This document shows positions 26,906 to 35,821 of a stretch of DNA of 64,000 nt, piece after piece. Source of the DNA: a bacterium MS4 (GTDB lineage: Bacteria; Bacillota; Clostridia; Oscillospirales; Acutalibacteraceae); contig CCFG01000014.1 in the NCBI GenBank assembly GCA_000752215.1, positions 201,210-265,209 of the forward strand. The letters are read 5' to 3'. The notes under the pieces were generated by a model. It was given only the letters and a program-made list of their open reading frames with translations. It made no database searches and was not told where the DNA came from. Within the stretch, counting starts at the first letter, position 1. Each line of letters begins with the position of its first letter. The position numbers and the translations under genes were made by a program.

Positions 26906-28302
26906 TTATTCAAGCTTAGGGCCAATATGCCAATCGTTATAAACTGAGCCTTTAATGGTTACATAGTCGTTCAGGTTCATGCTTAGCATACCGGCCGGAG
27001 TCCATGCATCTTCCAGATAGGTGTAGACGGTGTACTTCCCGTCCGGGTACCAAAGAGGCGTGAAGTGTACAGGGCGGTTATAGGTGGAATAGATGTTATT
27101 TTTAAACTGGAACGAGGAATCTTCCCCACCGGCAGAGTAAGCAAGGTGCCGCCAATAGGTTTTATACTGAAACTCGGGGAAATAGGACACAGCCGTCTGA
27201 GCGCCGGTGATATGCGACGAGGACGACGATGCTGTCATATCGCTGGTCACGCTGATTTTCACGCCGTAAGCAGATGGCATCTGTTTTCCCTTTGCGCTCC
27301 AAACCTTATCATCGGGTAACAGGCTTATTTTAGCGGAAAGGACGGCCTGATAGTTCGTGAAGCTGTAATTCCAGTACCCTTCATCAATCCACTCGCCATT
27401 GTCTTTCCAATGACCGCCCGTAGGGGAGCCGGAATCTTCGATCCAGTCCCAATCTTCATGCCACACCCATACCGGGTACCATTCGGCGCTCCATACTCCC
27501 CATGAATTTCCGGTCTGTTGCGTATTTGTCGGTAAACTTGGCATAGAAAAGGAGTCGTTACGATCGTTGGCTTGCGGATCAGGCGGGTCTTTCCCGTCCA
27601 GAGAAACAATGCTGGCCGTAATGGATGAAATGTTAAGAGAGCCTTTGTTGGCGCTCACGGAGATATGGACGCTTTGCGGGGAGCTGGGCGTATGCCATTT
27701 TACCCACACCACTTGTGATTCCCCTTCGGGAATGACAATGTTGGTAACGGTGTAGGTGCCTCCCATGATCGAAAACGTAACCTTGGCCGGACTATCCGGA
27801 TTGATTTCGTTATCGGCGCTCAATGTAATCGATGTGATCACGTCGGTGTCTACGCGATACTCTGCGCTGGTGGAGCTGCCTCCCTCTTCCCCACCTTCAT
27901 CATCCTCGCCGCCCGGTCTGAATTTGACGATGCCTAATCCCAGGGATGAAATAATGGTGGAATCAGGCTGCGCTTTCGACGTGGGACCGGAATAGGCCGG
28001 GAAACCTAAATCAGAGGTTTCCAGAAATAAATTAAGCGGTAAGTTACGGTCAAAGAAACCATCTTTGACCGTAACTTACCGCTTAATTTTTGGTCATATA
28101 ACGCTGCTTCTGTGGCCGTCATTGCGTATTTCTGGCCATTGAAATGAAAATCAATATCACTTTCGGAATAATTGGTCAGATCAATAGATTTTGATACTAC
28201 AGATTTATCACTGGTCTTTATAACCATAACCCTTACATCACAAAAGTTTGTACCCGTGCCGCTCTTCCCATCCCTCCATATTACCATGCCAAGGATCAGC
28301 AA
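26906..28302 (-). pseudogene. Broken secreted/surface protein gene interrupted at a perfect palindrome
   Basis: Two leftward frames overlap at 28006-28080. The upstream one (28302 to 28006) has a hydrophobic start (LLILGMVIW) then DVRVMVIKTSDKSVVSKSID, FHFNGQKYAMTATEAALYDQ and KLSGKLRSK. The downstream frame opens at about 28076 (FFDRNLPLNLFLETSDLGFP) and runs to a stop at 26906 with an acidic EDDEGGEEGGSS linker, a DUF-like beta domain (SITLSADNEINPDSPAKVTF), a Trp-rich segment (WSAEWYPVWVWHEDWDWIED) and a C-terminal domain (LWYPDGKYTVYTYLEDAWTP). The downstream frame lacks a normal start and ribosome site; GTG at 27841 is unlikely. Read as one protein of about 460 residues broken by a frame change at the palindrome 28029-28089. 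Family unknown; similar Trp-rich proteins are often encoded on clostridial mobile elements. Confidence 0.5.
28029..28089. repeat. Perfect 28-bp inverted repeat at the break of the surface gene
   Basis: Arms 28029-28056 and 28062-28089 are exact reverse complements with loop AACCA. Core of the arm: GCGGTAAGTTACGGTCAAAG. Both arms lie in what looks like coding sequence, and the frame changes across the repeat. Confidence 0.85.
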
Positions 28303-28377
28303 AAGCGAATTGTGGTGAAACCGAAAGAAGAATGGATATACTTAGTAAAAATCGACGATGTGTTTAAACATAATTAA
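28282..28377 (+). pseudogene. Serine-recombinase scrap
   Basis: The plus strand reads YHAKDQQKRIVVKPKEEWIY then LVKIDDVFKHN and TAA. KR.VVKPKEEW(I/V) is the junction between the catalytic-linked recombinase domain and the zinc ribbon in large serine recombinases, where W.....THE.II normally follows. There is no start and no continuation, so it is a fragment about 30 codons long. It marks an old insertion or excision point beside the broken surface gene. Confidence 0.4.
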
Positions 28378-28386
28378 ACCTCCCAA

Positions 28387-28420
28387 AAGGAAAGGACACG
28401 GTTCATCACCATGTCCTTAG
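28387..28420 (+). terminator. Imperfect hairpin after the recombinase scrap
   Basis: AAGGACACGG near 28391-28400 pairs with CCATGTCCTT near 28410-28419, one mismatch, followed by AGCAAAAATTT. Weak terminator candidate. Confidence 0.35.
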
Positions 28421-28515
28421 CAAAAATTTAAGATATAATAATTCTTATTTGATAGGCCTGCAAACCATTGTTAACTGGATTTCTCAAGTCCTATAATTTT
28501 ATTTCGACCATAGAA

Positions 28516-28544
28516 AAAGGGTCCGCAGATGCGGGCCCTTTTTT
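28516..28544. terminator. Intrinsic terminator flanked by T-runs on both strands
   Basis: AAAGGGTCCGC-AGAT-GCGGGCCCTTT with one wobble pair, followed on the plus strand by TTTAA and on the minus strand by TTTCTATGG. It lies immediately after the in-frame TAA at 28543-28545 that ends the extension of the small membrane protein to its right, so it probably terminates that leftward gene. Confidence 0.65.
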
Positions 28545-28710
28545 AATGGCAAAGCGATCGGTAAGCAGAAACAGCCGGTGCAGGTATGATCAAGAATTTA
28601 TGATGGATAATCAGCATGACTGACAAAACGAGTCCTGCTATGCCAAGTACCGCAGATAATGAATGTATCTTTTGCGCAGCTGGTCCTAAGGCCTATTACT
28701 GTACCCGCGG

Positions 28711-29034
28711 CTATGGGTTTAATAGCCTGAATATTCCCAAAATACCCAGCAAATGGTAGGTTTTATTGCTTACCTGTACATCATATATAGAGAAAATGAT
28801 ATAGTTATTTCTTTTAACGCGCTGATCATTCTCATTTTGATAGCAATTACAGTTTACTTCAATGATACTATCCATAACTGCCTGATTTGAAGTAATAGGG
28901 TTAGGGGTACCCCCGTCAAAGACCGCATTATTAAAACTTCCCCTCCCAGGATTAGAGCATAATAGCAAAACGATAGCGAAGAAGATAATTACGAGCATCC
29001 ATCCTCCAATTATTGTCAGAACCTTTTTTACCAT
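28711..29034 (-). CDS. Small membrane-anchored hypothetical protein, possibly truncated
   Basis: 107 residues from ATG 29034 behind TTAGGAGGTTCACTT, a strong site. Residues 6-26 form one membrane helix (VLTIIGGWMLVIIFFAIVLL). An external domain follows with the VDSIIEVNCNCYQNEN- and YIIFSIYDVQVSNKTYHL-type strands. After the stop at 28711 the same frame continues, past two more stops, as GPAAQKIHSLSAVLGIAGLV and LSVMLIIHHKFLIIP to a TAA at 28543. It has a second hydrophobic helix and ends precisely at a terminator. The shape (helix, short beta domain, helix) recalls DUF3592-type proteins. Inferred: an originally about 160-residue gene damaged by two small indels near 28670-28710. Confidence 0.5.
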   Translation of the reverse strand: MVKKVLTIIGGWMLVIIFFAIVLLLCSNPGRGSFNNAVFDGGTPNPITSNQAVMDSIIEVNCNCYQNENDQRVKRNNYIIFSIYDVQVSNKTYHLLGILGIFRLLNP

Positions 29035-29122
29035 AAGTGAACCTCCTAATCATTAACAGTCAAAAAGACCGGAGCAACGGGGATATACAGAGCTAAGAGC
29101 AAATCAGCAGGGTTACGCAAAA

Positions 29123-30511
29123 TTAAGCAAAAGCTCGCCGCATGGTTGAGGAATCGATCTGCATTTCTCGGCGGTATTTGGCGACGGTTCTTCTTGAAAT
29201 TGAAATATTTTTCTTCTTGAGACATTCGCAGATATCAAAATCCGAAAGAGGATTCCGGCTGTCTTCATGGCCAATCAGGTCGCGTATCGTGCTTTTGATC
29301 TGACTTGAGGAAATATTTTCACTCTCCGCAGTACGGATGGCAGTCGTAAAAAAGGATTTTAACGGGATCGTCCCGTGTTTGCAGGTGATATATTTGCCCT
29401 GAATCGCTCTGCTGACCGTGGATTCATGGATTCCAAGCGGTTCGGAGATGTCCGCCAGTTTCATCGGCTTCAGAATCCCATCAAAAAAATAGCTTTTCTG
29501 CAGTTCCACAATTTGGCGCAAAACACTGGTCAGTATTTCATTGCGCATGGAAACGCCGTTTAAAAACGATTTTGCACCGATGATCTTTTGACGAAGGAAC
29601 TCATGCGTCTCTTCGTCTTTTCCCTTTTCGTACATCTCTTCATAAAATCGGTTAATGGATATCTTCGGAAGAAAATGATCGTTCATTTGAATCCATATGT
29701 TTTTCTGCTCCGTGCTGATATTCGCCTCGGGAATCACATATTCCACAGGAGATTCCGTGTTGAAGCCGCAGGAAGGAATGGGCTGCAGCGATTTTATGAT
29801 TGCACAGTAGCCGGCCGCCGATTCGATATCCACCCGGAGGATTTTGGCGATCTCCTTAATTTTGTTCCTTGCAATCAATTCGAGGCATTCATGAATCATC
29901 CGCAGCAAATTCTCATCACCATCAAAGAATTTTTTCACCTGAAGGCTGAGGCACTCCTCTAAATTTTGTGCTCCCACGCCGCAGGGCTGCAGGGTCTGCA
30001 CCAGACTCAGCGCATGTTTTACCTGCTGGAGCGGCAATCGCAAGGCGGTGGCGATATTCTGGAGGCTGCTGTCCAGATACCCGGAGGAACTGAGGCTTTC
30101 AATCATATAGCGGCAAATGGATAATGTCCTTTTATCGGCTTTAATATCCGGAAGCTGGCCTAAAAGATACTCTTTGAAAGTTTCTTCCTTTGTGATCAGG
30201 TCAAGGGGGCTGAGGCTGCCGTCTGTTTTTACGGGAATGTGCCTGGAATCGAAATCCGCCGTCATGCGGCCGTCGCTTTGAAACACGGCGCGGTCCTCCC
30301 CCTCCAACTCACCGGCCCGCTGGCTGCAGCCGGAGATTCCATCCTCGCAATCATTGTCTTCCATCCAGTCCAGAACCGGATTTTCCTCCAACTCAAGCTC
30401 CATTTTTTCGCGGAGTTCAGGAAGCGGCATCTGAAGAATTTTAAGAGTCTGCTGCAATGCAGGACTTATGATTTGAGTCTGAGTGTGCTTTAATGTCAAA
30501 TCAAGCTTCAT
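29123..30511 (-). CDS. rpoN: RNA polymerase sigma-54 factor
   Basis: 462 residues, ATG 30511 after AAGGAGAAGGCAT. Region I: MKLDLTLKHTQTQIISPALQ QT, rich in Gln and Leu, contacts activators. An acidic region II lies at about 50-90. The core-binding domain is at about 110-300, the HTH at about 360-385 (LADISEPLGIHESTVSRAIQ). Near the C terminus (about 440-452) the RpoN box reads ISRRTVAKYRREM, matching the invariant ARRTVAKYRE. That box binds the -24 element. It stands beside a sigma-54 activator and an operon with a -24/-12 promoter, so factor, activator and target lie together. The gene has its own ribosome site and a gap of about 135 bp behind the activator; co-transcription with the activator is possible. 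Confidence 0.97.
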   Translation of the reverse strand: MKLDLTLKHTQTQIISPALQQTLKILQMPLPELREKMELELEENPVLDWMEDNDCEDGISGCSQRAGELEGEDRAVFQSDGRMTADFDSRHIPVKTDGSLSPLDLITKEETFKEYLLGQLPDIKADKRTLSICRYMIESLSSSGYLDSSLQNIATALRLPLQQVKHALSLVQTLQPCGVGAQNLEECLSLQVKKFFDGDENLLRMIHECLELIARNKIKEIAKILRVDIESAAGYCAIIKSLQPIPSCGFNTESPVEYVIPEANISTEQKNIWIQMNDHFLPKISINRFYEEMYEKGKDEETHEFLRQKIIGAKSFLNGVSMRNEILTSVLRQIVELQKSYFFDGILKPMKLADISEPLGIHESTVSRAIQGKYITCKHGTIPLKSFFTTAIRTAESENISSSQIKSTIRDLIGHEDSRNPLSDFDICECLKKKNISISRRTVAKYRREMQIDSSTMRRAFA

Positions 30512-30647
30512 ATGCCTTCTCCTTATGATAAACTGAATTTCACCGGACCTCTTCCGCGTTCATTTTCTGAGGATATCGGCTGATCACTTATAAATAAGCA
30601 ATTTTCGTGCCAACTGATACGATGTTTTCATAAGGGAAGATTGGCTG

Positions 30648-32579
30648 TCAGTCCTGAGAAATATGGTACTTGTTAATCAGTCGCCACAGTGTGCTGCGAG
30701 AAACTCCGAGCGCATCGGCAGTTTTGCCCCTATGATATGCATGATTTCTCAAAGCTGCGACGATATCGCTTTTCTGAAGCTGTTCGATGGTTCGATTATC
30801 CTCAATGAAAAAAGTAGAATCGATATTTTCCAAAATCATATTCAAATCGATATCCATTGAAAAATTATTTTCCAGAAGAGTTGCGATCCTTTCGGTAATC
30901 CCAAGCAGTTCCCGGACATTTCCCGGCCACGAATACCCAGCAATTTTAGGATACAAAGTCTGCATGTATTCTTTGATCAACAGGTAATTCTGATCGGCCA
31001 GCCGCTGCAGAAAATGGTCTATAATCAACGGAATATCTTCCTCCCGCTCCCTCAGCGGAGGGATTGCCAGCTTTAGAACATTGATTCTGTAAAACAGGTC
31101 CGCCCTGAACCGCCCCTCCTTTACTTCCTTTGCCAGATCTTTGTTTGTTGCACAGATTACCCTTACATCGATGGGGATCACCCGATCGCTGCTTAATCTT
31201 CTGACTTCCCTTTCCTGAAGGACCCGGAGCAGCTGTACCTGAGTTTCCATAGGAATTTCCCCGATCTCGTCCAGAAAAATGGTTCCCCTGTGCGCGACTT
31301 CAAATATTCCGGGCTTTCCTCCTTTGGCGGCTCCCGTGAAGGCACCCTCCTCATAGCCGAATAATTCACTGCTCAGCAGGTCTTTCGGCAGTGCGGCACA
31401 GTTGATTGCAACAAACGGGCCGTTCTTTCTCGGACTGTTATTGTGGATACTTTGGGCAAACAGCTCTTTTCCCGTTCCGGTTTCGCCGGTGATCAGGATG
31501 GAGAAATTTGTGTTCGCATAGCCCTTGGCAATCTCCTTGGTACGCTCTATGCTGCGGCTGTTTCCAATGATATTGACGAAATCATATTTGGCGATATGTC
31601 CCTTCTTATAGAGCTGCAGGCGGATTTTTTCCTCACTTTTCTGAATATCCTTAATATCCTGAAACATATAGACAGCGCCTTCAAAAATTCCGTTAATGAT
31701 AATCGGAATTTTATTCACGGAAATCAGGAGATTATGGATTTTAACAATCTTATTGAGCTCCTTTTTCTGGTCGTGCCCCAATGCGCTGAATTCAAAAGAC
31801 GGAACGATATTTGCAATGTCTTTTCCAACGCAGCTGTCCGTCCATTGCAGAATTTTGAAAGCTTCTGTGTTTGCAAGAGTGATGATGTCTTCTTTGTCTA
31901 CGCTGATAATGGCGTCGTGGGCATAATCCACGACGGTGGTATACTTCTCCAGCTGTATCTTATAGTGCTTTTTTTCTTCCGCTTCCTTTTTTTGCACTCT
32001 GAGCAGCTGCTGGGCAACATCCAAAGCCGCATTGATGGACTCCTTCGTGTTTTCGACAACAGTGTAAGGGATTCCCAGCCTTTTCGCTTCCGCCGGGAGC
32101 TGAGCGCCCCCGCCCATCAGCATGCTGGCGCCGCTGGTTATGGCTTGTTCCACGCAGTCTTTGTAATCCTGCGTGCCGCTGTAGCCCAAAAGAGAAGCCA
32201 CCTCTATTTTAAGATAGTCGCAAAGCTTTTTCAGTTCCGGTATGAATTCATAATATTCAACGATGGCAATTTTGCCGGAATACTGCCGCATCAGGTTCAG
32301 GTGCCGAAGGTAATCGTTCAGCGTGGTGTTTATTTTTACTACGTTGAACCCCTTTCTGCCGATCACAGACGCAGTTCCTTTTCTGCTTACAAAAATTTTC
32401 GCTCCCTGTTTTGACAACTCTTCAGCGGCTCGAACTCCTTCATCCAGGACGCCCACATAAATTCCGATGTCCTCTCCCCTTTTTTGTGCGATGGAAGCCG
32501 TTAAATCCGCCAGTGCCTGGGAGGGGGCAACCAAACATATTTCCGGCACTGCCCGCCCGATCTCTTCATTTTTTTTCAT
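30648..32579 (-). CDS. Sigma-54-dependent activator with PrpR-type sensor and PAS domain
   Basis: 643 residues from ATG 32579 (ACAGGGAGAACTAAA before it; 26 extra upstream codons have no ribosome site). Order: a PrpR_N sensor at about 10-190 (two-lobed, LVAPSQALADLTA.., KIFVSRKGTASVI); a coiled stretch at 190-215 (KKEAEEKKHYKIQLEKY); PAS at about 215-320; an AAA+ sigma-54 interaction domain at about 340-570 with Walker A GETGTGKE, the GAFTGA loop (EEGAFTGAAKGG), Walker B IFLDEIGE and the arginine-finger region; and a Fis-type HTH at the end (TADALGVSRSTLWRLINKY). Known: PrpR_N binds small carboxylates such as 2-methylcitrate in the propionate regulator. Inferred: it senses a carboxylate that the divergent dehydratase operon handles, and binds the dyad at 32716-32739. 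Confidence 0.93.
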   Translation of the reverse strand: MKKNEEIGRAVPEICLVAPSQALADLTASIAQKRGEDIGIYVGVLDEGVRAAEELSKQGAKIFVSRKGTASVIGRKGFNVVKINTTLNDYLRHLNLMRQYSGKIAIVEYYEFIPELKKLCDYLKIEVASLLGYSGTQDYKDCVEQAITSGASMLMGGGAQLPAEAKRLGIPYTVVENTKESINAALDVAQQLLRVQKKEAEEKKHYKIQLEKYTTVVDYAHDAIISVDKEDIITLANTEAFKILQWTDSCVGKDIANIVPSFEFSALGHDQKKELNKIVKIHNLLISVNKIPIIINGIFEGAVYMFQDIKDIQKSEEKIRLQLYKKGHIAKYDFVNIIGNSRSIERTKEIAKGYANTNFSILITGETGTGKELFAQSIHNNSPRKNGPFVAINCAALPKDLLSSELFGYEEGAFTGAAKGGKPGIFEVAHRGTIFLDEIGEIPMETQVQLLRVLQEREVRRLSSDRVIPIDVRVICATNKDLAKEVKEGRFRADLFYRINVLKLAIPPLREREEDIPLIIDHFLQRLADQNYLLIKEYMQTLYPKIAGYSWPGNVRELLGITERIATLLENNFSMDIDLNMILENIDSTFFIEDNRTIEQLQKSDIVAALRNHAYHRGKTADALGVSRSTLWRLINKYHISQD

Positions 32580-32715
32580 TTTAGTTCTCCCTGTACGTTG
32601 GAATATATTCCTCAGACGCTCCCGCAAAACAGAAGTGCGCCGATTGCCGCAGAACATTTATTTTACGATTGCGTCGGAACGGAGCACACAGAAAAGCATC
32701 TGCCGCTTCGACAAA

Positions 32716-32739
32716 ATGTTTCAAAATAATCTGAAACAT
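32716..32739. promoter_or_regulatory. Predicted activator-binding dyad (UAS)
   Basis: ATGTTTCA-N8-TGAAACAT, a perfect 8-bp dyad. Its centre is about 160 bp upstream of the -24 element at 32884, the usual distance for a DNA-looping sigma-54 activator, and about 150 bp upstream of the activator's own start. TGTTTCA/TGAAACA dyads are the known form for several Fis-type HTH activators. Confidence 0.7.
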
Positions 32740-32883
32740 ATAAACATTATAAAACAATTTGAATCAAACAACAAGGACCGTGTCTAACATTTTTGAAGCA
32801 TTTCGCAGACGCGCACCCTCACTTGGCTTTTTTGCCGGCGCGGATCATGGGCGCTGATAATTTTTTGCAAGGTTGGACAGGAC

Positions 32884-32900
32884 TTGGAACGCAAATTGCT
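32884..32900 (+). promoter_or_regulatory. Sigma-54 (-24/-12) promoter of the dehydratase operon
   Basis: TTGGAACGCAAATTGCT: GG at 32886-32887 and GC at 32898-32899 with exactly 10 bp between, against the consensus TTGGCACGN4TTGCT with a single mismatch. Start of transcription is expected near 32911, giving a leader of about 140 nt before the ATG at 33052. Confidence 0.85.
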
Positions 32901-33051
32901 ATCATTGTAGTTAGTGCACAATTCCAATGACGTCGATTCGATTAAATAGGAGGGAATGCCGATTTGTGAAAAAACTGTCTGAATGATAACGGGGAGGACA
33001 AAAAAGCAATTCGTAAACAAGGGCAAATGAATAGGAGATTGGTGTGATTTT

Positions 33052-34311
33052 ATGTCAATGACAATCAGTGAAAAAATATTGGCGAAAGCCAGCGGCAATG
33101 AGAATGTCAGGGCCGGCGATATCGTATGGGCGAAGGTTGACCGGGCTATGATGGACGATGTTCTGGGGCCGAGAGTACAAATTGCGGAACATATGAAGAG
33201 ATTGAATAAAAAAGTCTGGGATCCCGATAAAGTGATCATTATTTCCGACCATTATACTCCTCCGGCGAATGAGAACCAGGCGGAAATCGTTAAGTTCACC
33301 AGGGACTGGGCAAAAGAATACAACATTAAAAATTACTATGAATTCTGCGGGCCGTGCCATCAGGTGATGGTGGAAGGCGGACATGTTTCGCCGGGATATC
33401 TGGTCGTGGGTACGGACTCACACACGTGCATGTATGGGGCTCTGGGCGCTTTTTCCACTGGAATCGGCTCTACGGAGATGCTCGGCGTGGTGGCGACAGG
33501 AGAAATATGGCTGAAAGTGCCCGAGACCATTCAATTTGGATTCAGCGGCGAAATAAAGCCCGGCGTAATGGCAAAAGACCTGATCCTGAAAGCGATCGGC
33601 ACGGTCGGCCACAGCGGCGCAACCTATAAGGCGATGGAATTCGTCGGCGACACGATCAGAAATCTGCCGATGGACGAGCGTTTGTGCATGACGAATATGG
33701 CGGTGGAAACCGGTGCGAAAAACGGAATCATCGCATGTGACGAGATCACGAAGGCATATCTGAAGGAAGTCGGTGCGGCGGAAGGCGAAACCTTCACAAG
33801 TGATGAAGACGCCGTCTACTTCCACAAATATCAATTCGACGTCTCCGAAATCAACCCTTTGTGCGCCTGCCCGCACGAAGTGGACAATGTGACCGAAATT
33901 TCCAGCGTCGGTCATGTCAGAATCGATCAGGCTTATCTTGGTTCCTGCACGGGCGGACGTTATCACGACCTGAAATTAGCGGCAGATATGCTGAAAGGCA
34001 GAAAGATCGCAAAGGGAATCCGGTTATTGGTCAATCCGGCATCGCGGCAAATATGGGAAAGATGCGCGAAGGAAGGTATTCTCACCACGCTTTCAGAAGC
34101 AGGTGCCACGGTTCTGGCATCCAGCTGCGGAGCCTGTCTGGGAGTCCATTCCGGAGATTTGGCGGGCGGTGAAGTCTGTATTTCATCTACCAACAGGAAT
34201 TTCCTCGGCCGTATGGGAAGCAAGGATTCCGAAGTATATCTGGCTTCGCCGCTCTCCGTTGCAGCTTCTGCAATTACGGGCGAAATTACCGACCCGAGGG
34301 AGTTTTTATAA
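33052..34311 (+). CDS. Aconitase-family hydro-lyase, large subunit (LeuC/DmdA-like)
   Basis: 419 residues, ATG 33052 after GGAGATTGGTGTGATTTT (spacing long). The 4Fe-4S cluster Cys are visible: Cys299 in GSCTGGR, Cys359 and Cys362 in SCGACLG. GTDSHTCMYGALGAFSTGIG is the substrate-loop signature, and the N terminus contains AKVDRAMMDDVLGP. The length is that of the two-subunit 3-isopropylmalate/homoaconitate/2,3-dimethylmalate dehydratase group. Inference: leucine synthesis is unlikely because leuA, leuB and other leu genes are absent, the promoter is sigma-54 type, and the activator has a PrpR_N sensor. A catabolic role, for example on dimethylmalate, methylcitrate or a related hydroxy-acid, fits better. 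The small subunit follows 45 bp downstream. Confidence 0.85.
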   Translation: MSMTISEKILAKASGNENVRAGDIVWAKVDRAMMDDVLGPRVQIAEHMKRLNKKVWDPDKVIIISDHYTPPANENQAEIVKFTRDWAKEYNIKNYYEFCGPCHQVMVEGGHVSPGYLVVGTDSHTCMYGALGAFSTGIGSTEMLGVVATGEIWLKVPETIQFGFSGEIKPGVMAKDLILKAIGTVGHSGATYKAMEFVGDTIRNLPMDERLCMTNMAVETGAKNGIIACDEITKAYLKEVGAAEGETFTSDEDAVYFHKYQFDVSEINPLCACPHEVDNVTEISSVGHVRIDQAYLGSCTGGRYHDLKLAADMLKGRKIAKGIRLLVNPASRQIWERCAKEGILTTLSEAGATVLASSCGACLGVHSGDLAGGEVCISSTNRNFLGRMGSKDSEVYLASPLSVAASAITGEITDPREFL

Positions 34312-34356
34312 AGGGACAAAGCGTTGAAGCATAAGCAAAAATAGGGAGGCAACACT

Positions 34357-34848
34357 GTGGAAAACAAGTTTAGAGGAAAAGTTCATAAATATGGTGACAA
34401 TATCAATACCGACATCATATCTCCTCCTAATTATATTGAACTCAGCATCAAAGAGGCGGCGGCCTATACGATGTACCCAATTGACAAAGATTTTCCCAAG
34501 AAATTCAAACCCGGTGATATTCTGGTCGCGGAAAACAATTTTGGGTCAGGCTCCAGCAGAGAGACAGCCCCGCTGTGCCTTAGAGAATTAGGAGTAAAAG
34601 TAATCTTAGCGAAATCTTTTGCAAGAATTTTTTACAGAAACGCGATCAATTTGGGCCTGCTGGTCATTGAGTGTCAGGAGACGGACAAAATCTCCGATGG
34701 GGATGAAATAGAAGTGGATTTCTTCGACGGGAAGGTCAGCAATCTCACCAGGTCCGAAGTTTATAAATCCACAAAAATGCCGGAGCATATCCTGAAACTG
34801 GTAAACGCAGGAGGACTGATACCGTTTTTGGAGCAATCGATCGATTGA
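34357..34848 (+). CDS. Aconitase-family hydro-lyase, small subunit (LeuD/DmdB-like)
   Basis: 163 residues, starting with GTG at 34357 behind AGGGAGGCAACACT. Contains the swivel-domain signatures GDNINTDIISPPNYI and NNFGSGSSRETAP (substrate-carboxylate binding loop), and ends LIPFLEQSID. It pairs with the large subunit at 33052-34311 to complete the active site. Its length (about 163) matches LeuD-type small subunits of the two-subunit clostridial and archaeal enzymes. Operon member 2 of 3. The substrate is not readable; see the large subunit. Confidence 0.85.
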   Translation: MENKFRGKVHKYGDNINTDIISPPNYIELSIKEAAAYTMYPIDKDFPKKFKPGDILVAENNFGSGSSRETAPLCLRELGVKVILAKSFARIFYRNAINLGLLVIECQETDKISDGDEIEVDFFDGKVSNLTRSEVYKSTKMPEHILKLVNAGGLIPFLEQSID

Positions 34849-34888
34849 TAAGTGGTGGATAAAATAAAATATTTTTGGGGGAATTGAA

Positions 34889-35821
34889 ATGAAAAAGGGA
34901 TATTTGTATATCGTTTTAGCGGCATTGCTGTACAGCACGCAGGAGATTTCCGGTAAATTTTTGGCGACCACGGGAAAAATGGATCCGATACAGGTCACCT
35001 TCATCGTATTTACCATTGGAACCATCATTCTGGCGCCCATGGCGTTCAAGGAGATGAAGAAGGAAAAGCTGAAACTGACCGCGAAGGATTGGGCGTATTT
35101 TATCCCGATGGGAATCTTATGCGTTCCCGTGTCGATGCTGTGCCTGCAGTTTGCGGTCACCTATACGGCGGCGTCTACTTCGGCGGTGGTTTTCTGTTCC
35201 AACGCAATTTTCACCATACCGTTTGCAGTCATGATTTTGAAATCCAAGATCAGTAAAACCGATCTCATTTCCATGGCTATCAGCATCGTCGGCGTTATCG
35301 TTATCTTTAACCCGCTAAGCCTGCTCAACGGAATGACCGGAGGACGCAACCTCATAGGAATTCTATATGCATTGGTTGCCGCGGTAGCATGGGCCATCTT
35401 TAATGTCTGCAGTAAGACAAGAATCGGCTACTATGGTTCTTATGTACTGAACTTCTTTTGTTTCCTGGTCGGAATCATTGTTCTGTTTTTAATACTGGTA
35501 ATCACCAAAAGGCCGATCCTCTCCGGAATCGCACCCCAGAGTGTCATCATCCTTCTTTACATGGGAATCTTTATCAAGGCTTTCAGCTACATATTCTTCC
35601 TTGGAGCCGTGAAGCTGACTTCCCCCGTCATGACCTCCATGGTGTTCCTGATAAAGCCTGCCCTGGCTACGATTTTAGCAATTGTTCTGCTTGGCGAGAC
35701 AATTGTGCCAAACGTCGTAATCGGCATTCTGTTTGTCCTGGTGGGCTCCTTTGTCAGCTTTTCCAGCAACCGCAAAGCGGAGAAGGAGAAACAGAAATTA
35801 GCAAGCGCAAACCCGCAATAG
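34889..35821 (+). CDS. EamA/DMT-family transporter
   Basis: 310 residues with ten predicted membrane helices in two EamA halves (about 5-140 and 150-290). It begins MKKGYLYIVLAALLYSTQEI and each half carries the usual Pro and Gly-rich helix ends (LAPMAFKEMKK; SVVIILLYMGIFIKAFSYIFF). RBS GGGGGAATTGAA. It is the last gene of the sigma-54 operon, 40 bp after the small subunit, and is followed by a strong terminator at 35962. Known: DMT carriers move amino acids, nucleobases, organic acids and drugs. Inferred: uptake of the substrate of the dehydratase or export of its product. Confidence 0.85.
   Translation: MKKGYLYIVLAALLYSTQEISGKFLATTGKMDPIQVTFIVFTIGTIILAPMAFKEMKKEKLKLTAKDWAYFIPMGILCVPVSMLCLQFAVTYTAASTSAVVFCSNAIFTIPFAVMILKSKISKTDLISMAISIVGVIVIFNPLSLLNGMTGGRNLIGILYALVAAVAWAIFNVCSKTRIGYYGSYVLNFFCFLVGIIVLFLILVITKRPILSGIAPQSVIILLYMGIFIKAFSYIFFLGAVKLTSPVMTSMVFLIKPALATILAIVLLGETIVPNVVIGILFVLVGSFVSFSSNRKAEKEKQKLASANPQ

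Noticed and set aside
31443-32414. 323-codon rightward frame across the sigma-54 activator
   Set aside because: Antisense to Walker and PrpR_N motifs of the activator.
33052-34848. Leucine-biosynthesis leuC/leuD
   Set aside because: Family match is real, but no leuA or leuB is present and control is by sigma-54 with a PrpR-type activator, so I left the gene symbol blank.
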